Assembly (NCBI GenBank): GCA_032718475.1
Contig: JAUCBJ010003580.1
Coordinates: 1 to 64,000, forward strand
Origin: Nemertoderma westbladi
Lineage: Eukaryota; Xenacoelomorpha; Nemertodermatida; Nemertodermatidae
Direction: 5' to 3'
DNA: 64,000 nucleotides
The notes below the pieces were generated by a model. It had not been told where the DNA came from and ran no database searches. It saw nothing but the letters and a program-made list of their open reading frames with translations. Positions 44,347-57,514 of the stretch are shown piece by piece. Every line of letters starts with the position of its first letter. Position 1 is the stretch's first letter. Position numbers and translations under genes: made by a program.

Positions 44347-46584
44347 CTACTACTAGGATCGGCATGCTGCATTGCAGCTGCATTTTTAAGAATGCTGTGC
44401 CGGCTTGTCAACAAAATTGCACCGCCACAACTCCCTATCACCCATGACATTTGCTAGATCATCCGCATCTTTAAGACCAGTGTCCTTTAAGATGCGTCTC
44501 AAGAAAGTCATGGGCTGTCCACCATGCTTATTCACTCCATGAGGCTGCCAAAGTACAAGATTATGCACTGGCTGGTCCTCACGGCGAAAGCAATGTCCTG
44601 CAAAGCGGAGGCGATTTTGTTCTAGTGTCAAGCTTGGGGGAACCAATGAGACACCTCCAACGTTATATAGTGTCTGGTTGGAGATGTGTGCATTGTACTT
44701 GACACAATGAACCCGGCGTAGCATTCTTGTGAATGTGCCATCCAGAGATTTGGTGTCCTCAGCAGTTAGAGCCCAGCATGGACTCCCGTAGAGGAGTACT
44801 GGAACTACTGCTGCTCTAAATAATCGGACCTTAAGTTTCCGATTAATTCTCGGTGACTTCCAAATCCTGGAAAGCCTATTCAAGGCTGCCCATGCCTTTC
44901 CCTTACGTATTCGAAGGTCCTCACCTGACTTCCGGATCCATGATCCCAGGTAACAGAAGTCGTCGACATGCTCAAGCATACCATCCTTTGAGCTTATGCT
45001 CATCCGATCAGAGACTTGCTGAGGACTTTCAAAGTTAACTGTCAGAATTTTGGTCTTTCTGGAGTTAATAAAAAGACCAACACTAGAAGCAGCATGTTCT
45101 AATGAGCTGAGGAGCCGTTGGGCTCCCTCTAATGATTCTGAGAGTACTCCTAAGTCATCAGCAAAGTCTAGATCAGTTAGGTACTTGGCAGGATTTCCTC
45201 GACTTCTGGAGCCAGTAGGTGGAGTTATCATCACCCCATCATCATTATGATGATCTAAGGACATGCGTAGAACATAGTCAACCACAATAATGAATAAGAA
45301 TGGTGCAAGTGTGTCTCCTTGGAGGACGCCCCATAACACTTCGAATGGTTCTGTGTCACCGTCAACAGTAGACACAAATGTTGTCGAACCATCGTATACT
45401 GATCTGATTGCTGCAATAATTTCATCAGGAATCCCATATAATGAAAGTATGCTGAACATACGTGAGCGAGAGACTGAATCAAAGGCCTTGAAGAAGTCAA
45501 CAAAGATAACAGCCAGATGCCTGTCTTTCTTTTTTGATAACTCTTCAATTATCCTTCTAAGTGCCAAAATGGGCTCCATGGTCCCACGACCTTTACGGAA
45601 CCCATTCTGATTTCCACGGAGCAGTCTCTCAATGGGATCCCTGATGCGATTTAATAGAATCCTATTGTATAGCTTTGCAGCAATCGAGATCAATGAGATT
45701 CCCCGAAAAGAACCATAGAGTGTTAGGTTGCCCTTCTTGGGAACTGGCACCAACTTATTTGTTTTCATTTCTTGTGGGACTCTTGTTGTACGGTACATGT
45801 CTACTATGATGGGATAGATGAGCTTTAAACACTCAGGTATTTTAAAGACCTCAGGGGGAACACCATCTACTCCACTGGCACGATTGGTCTTAATGCTCTT
45901 TGCAGCAGCCTTCACTTCTGCAAAGGAGATATCGCCAATGGGAATATCTGGGAGTACAGACTCAGACACCTTTACTTCTATAAAGTTATCAGGCAATACC
46001 CTGTCATTATTGAGGAGTTTTTCAAAGTGGGCTTTCCAACCATTGAGGCGATCGGCTGGTGATTCTGCCTTAACCTTGGTGGTTGGTTGGCTTTTCCGCC
46101 CAGTAAGCAGATTGATCGATTTCCATGCCTGGGATGATTGCCTGCTGTCGTCAGCATCATTGATGGCATCAACCTGTTGGTTTATTAGCTCCTGTAGATT
46201 AACAGAGTACTGCCTGTTCAGGGACCTAGATGCAGCCTTAACTGCATTCTTGGCCGCTGTAGTCTGTTTGAGTCGGGACTCTTTCTGCGCCTTATGAAGG
46301 TCATTTCGGCGCTTTTGAATTTTGTTGTCAGTCCAGGGGGCCCTTTTCCTGTTTCGAGGGTATACAGGAACTGTTTCTGCAGCTGCTAACTTAACTGCTT
46401 CTGTAAAGGCAGTATAGCCCTCACAGTGATCTGCCGCCTCAGAGGCAAGAGCCTCATACCTGTTGCTCAGCTGTAGTGTGAAGCTGGATCTCACACTTGG
46501 CTGTTGCAACAGAGAGGACCAGTCATGCCGCGGCAAGGCAGATTTCGTTGTTCTGCTAGCACGCAGACTAAGTCTTACCTTGGC
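44347..46584 (-). mobile_element. 5'-truncated RTE-like LINE inserted in the intron 3 array
   Basis: A 2238-bp LINE on the minus strand, flanked by a 12-bp duplication of array sequence CAGGAATGGTTA (44335-44346 and 46585-46596). The ORF is open from the truncation point near 46584 (the codon at 46536 is TTG, not a true start) to 44386. It contains the linker after the endonuclease, RT motifs (LVPVPKKGNLTLY, NQNGFRKGRGT, VDFFKAFDSVSR, GVLQGDTLAPFLF, LDFADDLGVLS), and the C-terminal CWALTAEDTKSLDGTF to HCFRREDQPVHNL region. No stop interrupts it, so insertion was recent. The endonuclease is absent. The 3' end has a short TAG tail. It is the intact reference for LINE-A and LINE-B. Confidence 0.93.
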
Positions 46585-49500
46585 CAGGAATGGTTAGTCT
46601 GGCTAAACCCAACTAAAAATAACTAAAAGATATCGCAGGAATGGTTAGTCTGGCTAAACCCAACTAAAAATAACTAAAAGATATCGCAGGAATGGTTAGT
46701 CTGGCTAAACCCAACTAAAAATATCTAAAAGATATCGCAGGAATGGTTAGTCTGGCTAAACCCAACTAAAAATAACTAAAAGATATCGCAGGAATGGTTA
46801 GTCTGGCTAAACCCAACTAAAAATAACTAAAAGATATCACAGGAATGGTTAGTCTGGCTAAACCCAACTAAAAATAACTAAAAGATATCGCTGGAATGGT
46901 TAGTCTGGCTAAACCCAACTAAAAATAACTAAAAGATATCACAGGAATGGTTAGTCTGGCTAAACCCAACTAAAAATAACTAAAAGATATCGCAGGAATG
47001 GTTAGTCTGGCTAAACCCAACTAAAAATAACTAAAAGAGATCGCAGGAATGGTTAGTCTGGCTAAACCCAACTAAAAATAACTAAAAGATATCGCAGGAA
47101 TGGTTAGTCTGGCTAAACCCAACTAAAAATAACTAAAAGATATCGCAGGAATGGTTAGTCTTGCTAAACCCAACTAAAAATAACTAAAGATATCGCAGGA
47201 ATGGTTAGTCTTGCTAAACCCAACTAAAAATAACTAAAAGATATCGCAGGAATGGTTAGTCTTGCTAAACCCAACTAAAAATAACTAAAGATATCGCAGG
47301 AATGGTTAGTCTGGCTAAACCCAACTAAAAATAACTAAAAGATATCGCAGGAATGGTTAGTCTGGCTAAACCCAACTAAAAATAACTAAAAGATATCGCA
47401 GGAATGGTTAGTCTGGCTAAACCCAACTAAAAATATCTAAAAGATATCGCAGGAATGGTTAGTCTGGCTAAACCCAACTAAAAATAACTAAAAGATATCG
47501 CAGGAATGGTTAGTCTGGCTAAACCCAACTAAAAATAACTAAAGATATTGCAGGAATGGTTCGTCTGGCTAAACCCAATAAAAAATAATTAAAGATATCG
47601 CAGGAATGGTTCGTCTGGCTAAACCCAACTAAAAATAATTAAAGATATCGCAGGAATGGTTCGTCTGGCTAAACCCAATTAAAAATAACTAAAAGATATC
47701 GCAGGAATGGTTCGTCTGGCTAAACCCAACTAAAAATAACTAAAAGAGATCGCAGGAATGGTTAGTCTGGCTAAACCCAACTAAAAATAACTAAAAGATA
47801 TCGCAGGAATGGTTAGTCTGGCTAAACCCAACTAAAAATAACTAAAAGATATCGCAGGAATGGTTAGTCTGGCTAAACCCAACTAAAAATAACTAAAAGA
47901 TATCGCAGGAATGGTTAGTCTTGCTAAACCCAACTAAAAATAACTAAAGATATCGCAGGAATGGTTAGTCTTGCTAAACCCAACTAAAAATAACTAAAGA
48001 TATCGCAGGAATGGTTAGTCTGGCTAAACCCAACTAAAAATAACTAAAAGATATCGCAGGAATGGTTAGTCTGGCTAAACCCAACTAAAAATAACTAAAA
48101 GATATCGCAGGAATGGTTAGTCTGGCTAAACCCAACTAAAAATAACTAAAAGATATCGCAGGAATGGTTAGTCTGGCTAAACCCAACTAAAAATAACTAA
48201 AGATATTGCAGGAATGGTTCGTCTGGCTAAACCCAATTAAAAATAATTAAAGATATCGCAGGAATGGTTCGTCTGGCTAAACCCAACTAAAAATAACTAA
48301 AGATATTGCAGGAATGGTTCGTCTGGCTAAACCCAATTAAAAATAACTAAAAGATATCGCAGGAATGGTTCGTCTGGCTAAACCCAACTAAAAATAACTA
48401 AAAGAGATCGCAGGAATGGTTAGTCTGGCTAAACCCAACTAAAAATAACTAAAAGATATCGCAGGAATGGTTAGTCTGGCTAAACCCAACTAAAAATAAC
48501 TAAAAGATATCGCAGGAATGGTTAGTCTGGCTAAACCCAACTAAAAATAACTAAAAGATATCGCAGGAATGGTTAGTCTTGCTAAACCCAACTAAAAATA
48601 ACTAAAGATATCGCAGGAATGGTTAGTCTTGCTAAACCCAACTAAAAATAACTAAAGATATCGCAGGAATGGTTAGTCTGGCTAAACCCAACTAAAAATA
48701 ACTAAAAGATATCGCAGGAATGGTTAGTCTGGCTAAACCCAACTAAAAATAACTAAAAGATATCGCAGGAATGGTTAGTCTGGCTAAACCCAACTAAAAA
48801 TAACTAAAAGATATCGCAGGAATGGTTAGTCTGGCTAAACCCAACTAAAAATAACTAAAAGATATCGCAGGAATGGTTAGTCTGGCTAAACCCAACTAAA
48901 AATAACTAAAGATATCGCAGGAATGGTTAGTCTGGCTAAACCCAACTAAAAATAACTAAAGATATCGCAGGAATGGTTAGTCTGGCTAAACCCAACTAAA
49001 AATAACTAAAAGATATCGCAGGAATGGTTAGTCTGGCTAAACCCAACTAAAAATAACTAAAAGATATCGCAGGAATGGTTAGTCTGGCTAAACCCAACTA
49101 AAAATAACTAAAGATATCGCAGGAATGGTTCGTCTGGCTAAACCCCATTAAAAATAACTAAAAGATATCGCAGGAATGGTTCGTCTGGCTAAACCCAACT
49201 AAAAATAACTAAACGATATCGCAGGAATGGTTAGTCTGGCTAAACCCAACTAAAAATAACTAAACGATATCGCAGGAATGGTTAGTCTGGCTAAACCCAA
49301 CTAAAAATAACTAAAGATATTGCAGGAATGGTTAGTCTGGCTAAACCCAATTAAAAATAATTAAAGATATCGCAGGAATGGTTCGTCTGGCTAAACCCAA
49401 CTAAAAATAACTAAACGATATCGCTGGAATGGTTAGTCTGGCTAAACCCAACTAAAAATAACTAAACGATATCGCAGGAATGGTTAGTCTGGCTAAACCC

Positions 49501-50531
49501 AACTAAAAATAACTAAAGATATTGCAGGAATGGTTCGTCTGGCTAAACCCAATTAAAAATAATTAAAGATATCGCAGGAATGGTTCGTCTGGCTAAACCC
49601 AACTAAAAATAACTAAAGATATTGCAGGAATGGTTCGTCTGGCTAAACCCAATTAAAAATAACTAAAAGATATCGCAGGAATGGTTCGTCTGGCTAAACC
49701 CAACTAAAAATAACTAAAAGATATTGCAGGAATGGTTCGTCTGGCTAAACCCAATTAAAAATAACTAAAAGATATCGCAGGAATGGTTAGTCTGGCTAAA
49801 CCCAACTAAAAATAACTAAAGATATCGCAGGAATGGTTCGTCTGGCTAAACCCCATTAAAAATAACTAAAAGATATCGCAGGAATGGTTCGTCTGGCTAA
49901 ACCCAACTAAAAATAACTAAACGATATCGCAGGAATGGTTAGTCTGGCTAAACCCAACTAAAAATAACTAAACGATATCGCAGGAATGGTTAGTCTGGCT
50001 AAACCCAACTAAAAATAACTAAAGATATTGCAGGAATGGTTAGTCTGGCTAAACCCAATTAAAAATAATTAAAGATATCGCAGGAATGGTTCGTCTGGCT
50101 AAACCCAACTAAAAATAACTAAACGATATCGCTGGAATGGTTAGTCTGGCTAAACCCAACTAAAAATAACTAAACGATATCGCAGGAATGGTTAGTCTGG
50201 CTAAACCCAACTAAAAATAACTAAAGATATTGCAGGAATGGTTCGTCTGGCTAAACCCAATTAAAAATAATTAAAGATATCGCAGGAATGGTTCGTCTGG
50301 CTAAACCCAACTAAAAATAACTAAAGATATTGCAGGAATGGTTCGTCTGGCTAAACCCAATTAAAAATAACTAAAAGATATCGCAGGAATGGTTCGTCTG
50401 GCTAAACCCAACTAAAAATAACTAAAAGATATTGCAGGAATGGTTCGTCTGGCTAAACCCAATTAAAAATAACTAAAAGATATCGCAGGAATGGTTCGTC
50501 TGGCTAAACCCAACTAAAAATAACTAAAGAT
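46585..50531. repeat. 50/51-bp exon-donor minisatellite, right block
   Basis: About 78 more copies of the same unit continue after the LINE. Variants with AAACGATATCG, CCCCATTAAAAAT and TCGCTGG appear towards the end, and a block near 49100-49500 is repeated near 49800-50200. The array is followed by about 240 bp of unique intron before the next exon. Confidence 0.96.
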
Positions 50532-50769
50532 AACTATTTACATACTGGTACTGGTTTGGTAGCTTTTCGGTTTTCACTTTTCGGTTTGTTGTTATAATTA
50601 GTTTGTTACTAAGAACGAAGGTACCGAGGAATAGAACAATTAAAATCGTTTTCTAACAATAATTAGTTTAATTGTAAATTTTAAAACTTTGGAATAACTG
50701 GTGTTTGAAAACTTCATGTGGAATATTTGAAATCGTACTGTTACTGTATTAATATAGGGGTTTCCATAG

Positions 50770-50957
50770 TGACCAGACGACTCGATTAATGATGCACCGC
50801 GCTAAACGAATGAACGCTCCGAGGGGGTCTTCTAAGAATACTTTGGACGCTAAACAAAGACTCGCGTTATTCAGAAAGTTAGAAACTTTCAACTCAAATC
50901 GAACCGGAACTATAACCAAATCGAAAGCCGTAACTAATCGAGTCAGTTACTTTAGCC
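50770..50957 (+). CDS. LRRIQ1: LRRIQ1, exon with RAKRM...RLALFRK block
   Basis: Acceptor GGGGTTTCCATAG precedes 50770 and donor AGCC|GTAAGT follows 50957 (phase 1). It is in phase with the previous exon (one base completes the split codon, giving Cys). It encodes DQTTRLMMHRAKRMNAPRGS, then LDAKQRLALFRKLETF, a basic helical block in the position where vertebrate LRRIQ1 has a similar Lys/Arg-rich stretch. An alternative acceptor at 50776 would fit a phase 0 donor only. Confidence 0.78.
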
Positions 50958-51207
50958 GTAAGTTAATTATTATTCGCCAACTACCTGAGTCATTTCATTA
51001 TTTATCACAGGAAATAGGGGGTGCTGGCATGCCTGCCTATATACATCGGTGTTAGAGAAACTCTACCCACAAATCAATTAAATTAGATTCACCGTTGTTC
51101 ACTAGTTGGCATTTTAAAACTTTTACAACAACATTATTCGTTTGTTATTGGCGCCCTCGATGTGTTATTAATAATTTAATGGCATCAATCAAGCTGATCA
51201 AAAGCGT

Positions 51208-54200
51208 GGGACTTTCCGTCGGATCTATTTCTCAACCACATGGGACTTTCCGTCGGATCTATTTCTCAACCACATGGGACTTTACGTCGGATCTATTTCT
51301 CAACCACATGGGACTTTACGTCGGATCTATTTCTCAACCACATGGGACTTTACGTCGGATCTATTTCTCAACCACATGGGACTTTATGTCGGATCTATTT
51401 CTTAACCACATGGGACTTTATGTCGGATCTATTTCTCAACCACATGGGACTTGCCGTCGGATCTATTTCTCAACCACATGGGACTTTCCGTCGGATCTAT
51501 TTCTCAACCACATGGGACTTTCCGTCGGATCTATTTCTCAACCACATGGGACTTTCCGTTGGATCTATTTCTCAACCACATGGGACTTTCCGTCGGATCT
51601 ATTTCTCAACCACATGGGACTTTCCGTCGGATCTATTTCTCAACCACATGGGACTTTCCGTCGGATCTATTTCTCAACCACATGGGACTTTCCGTCGGAT
51701 CTATTTCTCAGCCACATGGGACTTTCCGTCGGATCTATTTCTCAGCCACATGGGACTTTCCGTCGGATCTATTTCTCAACCACATGGGACTTTCTGTCGG
51801 ATCTATTTCTCAACCACATGGGACTTTCCGTCGGATCTATTTCTCAACCACATGGGACTTTCCGTCGGATCTATTTCTCAACCACATGGGACTTTCCGCG
51901 GATCTATTTCTCAACCACATGGGACTTTCCGTCGGATCTATTTCTCAACCACATGGGACTTTCCGTCGGATCTATTTCTCAACCACATGGGACTTTCCGT
52001 CGGATCTATTTCTCAACCACATGGGACTTTACGTCGGATCTATTTCTCAACCACATGGGACTTTACGTCGGATCTATTTCTCAACCACATGGGACTTTAC
52101 GTCGGATCTATTTCTCAACCACATGGGACTTTCCGTCGGATCTATTTCTCAACCACATGGGACTTTCCGTCGGATCTATTTCTCAACCACATGAGACTTC
52201 CCGTCGGATCTATTTCTCAACCACATGGGACTTTCCGTCGGATCTATTTCTCAACCACATGGGACTTTCCGTCGGATCTATTTCTCAGCCACATGGGACT
52301 TTCCATCGGATCTATTTCTCAGCCACATGGGACTTTCCGTCGGATCTATTTCTCAACCACATGGGACTTTCTGTCGGATCTATTTCTCAACCACATGGGA
52401 CTTTCCGTCGGATCTATTTCTCAACCACATGGGACTTTCCGTCGGATCTATTTCTCAGCCACATGGGACTTTCCGTCGGATCTATTTCTCAGCCACATGG
52501 GACTTTCCGTCGGATCTATTTCTCAACCACATGGGACTTTCTGTCGGATCTATTTCTCAACCACATGGGACTTTCCGTCGGATCTATTTCTCAACCACAT
52601 GGGACTTTCCGTCGGATCTATTTCTCAGCCACATGGGACTTTCCGTCGGATCTATTTCTCAGCCACATGGGACTTTACGTCGGATCTATTTCTCAACCAC
52701 ATGGGACTTTCCGTCGGATCTATTTCTCAACCACATGGGACTTTCCGTCGGATCTATTTCTCAACCACATGGGACTTTCCGTCGGATCTATTTCTCAACC
52801 ACATGGGACTTTCCGTCGGATCTATTTCTCAACCACATGGGACTTTCCGTCGGATCTATTTCTCAACCACATGGGACTTTCCGTCGGATCTATTTCTCAA
52901 CCACATGGGACTTTCCGTCGGATCTATTTCTCAACCACATGGGACTTTCTGTCGGATCTATTTCTCAACCACATGGGACTTTCCATCGGATCTATTTCTC
53001 AACCACATGGGACTTTCCGTCGGATCTATTTCTCAACCACATGGGACTTTCCGTCGGATCTATTTCTCAACCACATGGGACTTTCCGTCGGATCTATTTC
53101 TCAACCACATGGGACTTTCCGTCGGATCTATTTCTCAACCACATGGGACTTTCCGTCGGATCTATTTCTCAACCACATGGGACTTTCCGTCGGATCTATT
53201 TCTCAACCACATGGGACTTTCCGTCGGATCTATTTCTCAACCACATGGGACTTTCCGTCGGATCTATTTCTCAACCACATGGGACTTTCCGTCGGATCTA
53301 TTTCTCAACCACATGGGACTTTCCGTCGGATCTATTTCTCAACCACATGGGACTTTCCGTCGGATCTATTTCTCAACCACATGGGACTTTCCGTCGGATC
53401 TATTTCTCAACCACATGGGACTTTCCGTCGGATCTATTTCGCAACCACATGGGACTTTCCGTCGGATCTATTTCTCAACCACATGGGACTTTCCGTCGGA
53501 TCTATTTCTCAACCACATGGGACTTTCCGTCGGATCTATTTCTCAACCACATGGGACTTTCCGTCGGATCTATTTCTCAACCACATGGGACTTTCCGTCG
53601 GATCTATTTCTCAACCACATGGGACTTTCCGTCGGATCTATTTCTCAGCCACATGGGACTTTCCGTCGGATCTATTTCTCAACCACATGGGACTTTCTGT
53701 CGGATCTATTTCTCAACCACATGGGACTTTCCGTCGGATCTATTTCTCAACCACATGGGACTTTCCGTCGGATCTATTTCTCAACCACATGGGACTTTCC
53801 GTCGGATCTATTTCTCAACCACATGGGACTTTCCGTCGGATCTATTTCTCAACCACATGGGACTTTCCGTCGGATCTATTTCTCAACCACATGGGACTTT
53901 CCGTCGGATCTATTTCTCAACCACATGGGACTTTCCGTCGGATCTATTTCTCAACCACATGGGACTTTCCGTCGGATCTATTTCTCAACCACATGGGACT
54001 TTCCGTCGGATCTATTTCTCAACCACATGGGACTTTCCGTCGGATCTATTTCTCAACCACATGGGACTTTCCGTCGGATCTATTTCTCAACCACATGGGA
54101 CTTTCCGTCGGATCTATTTCTCAACCACATGGGACTTTCCGTCGGATCTATTTCTCAACCACATGGGACTTTCCGTCGGATCTATTTCTCAACCACATGG

Positions 54201-56812
54201 GACTTTCCGTCGGATCTATTTCTCAACCACATGGGACTTTCCGTCGGATCTATTTCTCAACCACATGGGACTTTCGGTCGGATCTATTTCTCAACCACAT
54301 GGGACTTTCCGTCGGATCTATTTCTCAACCACATGGGACTTTCCGTCGGATCTATTTCTCAACCACATGGGACTTTCCGTCGGATCTATTTCTCAACCAC
54401 ATGGGACTTTCCGTCGGATCTATTTCTCAACCACATGGGACTTTCCGTCGGATCTATTTCTCAACCACATGGGACTTTCCGTCGGATCTATTTCTCAACC
54501 ACATGGGACTTTCCGTCGGATCTATTTCTCAACCACATGGGACTTTCCGTCGGATCTATTTCTCAACCACATGGGACTTTCCGTCGGATCTATTTCTCAA
54601 CCACATGGGACTTTCCGTCGGATCTATTTCTCAACCACATGGGACTTTCCGTCGGATCTATTTCTCAACCACATGGGACTTTCCGTCGGATCTATTTCTC
54701 AACCACATGGGACTTTCCGTCGGATCTATTTCTCAACCACATGGGACTTTCCGTCGGATCTATTTCTCAACCACATGGGACTTTCCGTCGGATCTATTTC
54801 TCAACCACATGGGACTTTCCGTCGGATCTATTTCTCAACCACATGGGACTTTCCGTCGGATCTATTTCTCAACCACATGGGACTTTCCGTCGGATCTATT
54901 TCTCAACCACATGGGACTTTCCGTCGGATCTATTTCTCAACCACATGGGACTTTCCGTCGGATCTATTTCTCAACCACATGGGACTTTCCGTCGGATCTA
55001 TTTCTCAACCACATGGGACTTTCCGTCGGATCTATTTCTCAACCACATGGGACTTTCCGTCGGATCTATTTCTCAACCACATGGGACTTTCCGTCGGATC
55101 TATTTCTCAACCACATGGGACTTTCCGTCGGATCTATTTCTCAACCACATGGGACTTTCCGTCGGATCTATTTCTCAACCACATGGGACTTTCCGTCGGA
55201 TCTATTTCTCAACCACATGGGACTTTCCGTCGGATCTATTTCTCAACCACATGGGACTTTCCGTCGGATCTATTTCTCAACCACATGGGACTTTCCGTCG
55301 GATCTATTTCTCAACCACATGGGACTTTCCGTCGGATCTATTTCTCAACCACATGGGACTTTCCGTCGGATCTATTTCTCAACCACATGGGACTTTCCGT
55401 CGGATCTATTTCTCAACCACATGGGACTTTCCGTCGGATCTATTTCTCAACCACATGGGACTTTCCGTCGGATCTATTTCTCAACCACATGGGACTTTCC
55501 GTCGGATCTATTTCTCAACCACATGGGACTTTCCGTCGGATCTATTTCTCAACTACATGGGACTTTCCGTCGGATCTATTTCTCAACCACATGAGACTTT
55601 CCGTCGGATCTATTTCTCAACCACATGGGACTTTCCGTCGGATCTATTTCTCAACCACATGGGACTTTCCGTCGGATCTATTTCTCAACCACATGGGACT
55701 TTACGTCGGATCTATTTCTCAACCACATGGGACTTTACGTCGGATCTATTTCTCAACCACATGGGACTTTCCGTCGGATCTATTTCTCAACCACACGGGA
55801 CTTTCCGTCGGATCTATTTCTCAACCACATGGGACTTTCCGTCGGATCTATTTCTCAACCACATGGGACTTTCCGTTGGATCTATTTCTCAACCACATGC
55901 GACTTTCCGTCGGATCTATTTCTCAACCACATGGGACTTTCCGTCGGATCTATTTCTCAACCACATGGGACTTTCCGTCGGATCTATTTCTCAACCACAT
56001 GGGACTTTCCGTCGGATCTATTTCTCAACCACATGGGACTTTCCGTCGGATCTATTTCTCAACCACATGGGACTTTCCGTCGGATCTATTTCTCAACCAC
56101 ATGGGACTTTCCGTCGGATCTATTTCTCAGCCACATGGGACTTTCCGTCGGATCTATTTCTCAACCACATGGGACTTTCCGTCGGATCTATTTCTCAACC
56201 ACATGGGACTTTCCGTCGGATCTATTTCTCAACCACATGGGACTTTCCGTCGGATCTATTTCTCAACCACATGGGACTTTCCGTCGGATCTATTTCTCAA
56301 CCACATGGGACTTTCCGTCGGATCTATTTCTCAACCACATGGGACTTTCCGTCGGATCTATTTCTCAACCACATGGGACTTGCCGTCGGATCTATTTCTC
56401 AACCACATGGGACTTTCCGTCGGATCTATTTCTCAACCACATGGGACTTTCCGTCGGATCTATTTCTCAACCACATGGGACTTTCCGTCGGATCTATTTC
56501 TCAACCACATGGGACTTTCCGTCGGATCTATTTCTCAACCACATGGGACTTTCCGTCGGATCTATTTCTCAACCACATGGGACTTGCCGTCGGATCTATT
56601 TCTCAACCACATGGGACTTTCCGTCGGATCTATTTATCAACCACATGGGACTTTCCGTCGGATCTATTTCTCAACCACATGGGACTTTCCGTCGGATCTA
56701 TTTCTCAACCACATGGGACTTTCCGTCGGATCTATTTCTCAACCACATGGGACTTTCCGTCGGATCTATTTCTCAACCACATGGGACTTTCCGTCGGATC
56801 TATTTCTCAACC
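51208..56812. repeat. 34-bp minisatellite with NF-kappaB-like site, about 165 copies, intron 4
   Basis: The unit starts GGGACTTTCCGTCGGATCTA, followed by TTTCTCAACCACAT. Most copies keep GGGACTTTCC, an exact fit to the kappaB consensus GGGRNNYYCC. Variants are GGGACTTTAC (mainly in the first 900 bp and near 55700), GGGACTTTCT, GGGACTTGCC, and CTCAGCC for CTCAACC. One unit lacks a T (51898). The unit has no stop codon in any plus frame, so giant reading frames are artefacts. Confidence 0.97.
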
Positions 56813-56907
56813 GATTTATATTTATTTATAAATTGTTAATCTTTCCACTAATTATAATCACCATGAGGCACAATTTATTGTAATATTTTCACCTCGTGAT
56901 ATTTATC

Positions 56908-57130
56908 ACCTCACCAACACCACACCAACCGCAAACACCACACCAACACCACAACACACATCACCAACACCATACCAACACCTCACCAACACCATACCAA
57001 CACCTCACCAACACCACACCACACAACACCAAACCAATATCTCAACAACACCACACCAACCGCCAACATTTCACCAACACCTCACCAACTCCGCACCCAC
57101 ACTTCATTAATACCACACCAACACATCACA
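56908..57130. repeat. Low-complexity CACCAACAC repeat
   Basis: An irregular run of CACCAACACCAC/ACCTCACCAACACC motifs in intron 4, with purine-poor plus-strand composition. The open frame through it is compositional only. Confidence 0.8.
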
Positions 57131-57209
57131 CAGACCACACATATATAAATACATAAATATACATATATAAAAAATTGCTGACTCAATAATTTTTTATCCG
57201 ATTCTGCAG

Positions 57210-57415
57210 ACGATATCCAATCTGAAGCTGATATCGCCGCGAATAAACGGAGCTACACTTACAAGTGGTTGAACACAGTAGCGCCATCTACTGGCGAAGA
57301 AACAGCAGCATCAATACCAACCAATCAGCAGCCGTTGTTTCTTCGCAGCGGGAAACCCAGAGTTTTACCTCAACCAATCGATAAACGGCGTCTCTCATTG
57401 GACGCCAGGGAACTT
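57210..57415 (+). CDS. LRRIQ1: LRRIQ1, exon (SYTYKWLNTVA block)
   Basis: Acceptor TATCCGATTCTGCAG precedes 57210, where two bases complete the phase 1 codon. It encodes DIQSEADIAANKRSYTYKWL, an STGEETAASIP segment and a basic end KPRVLPQPIDKRRLSLDAREL. The donor CTT|GTAAGT follows 57415 in phase 0. The matching phase with both neighbours supports it strongly; no known domain is seen in this exon. Confidence 0.82.
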
Positions 57416-57514
57416 GTAAGTACAACAACAACGTATTCCGGCATTGCCGGTATTCCGACTACATTAAAACTCTATTGGCAAAAATATAATTATTTAATAA
57501 TTTTCTGCTTTTAG

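Noticed and set aside
51095-56883. Several overlapping plus-strand reading frames of up to 1863 codons
   Set aside because: The 34-bp unit has no stop in any plus frame and each unit shifts frame by one, so all three frames stay open. The peptide is a repeat read in three phases, with no start context or domain.
56896-57156. A His/Thr/Pro-rich 86-codon frame
   Set aside because: It comes from the CACCAACAC low-complexity repeat inside intron 4.
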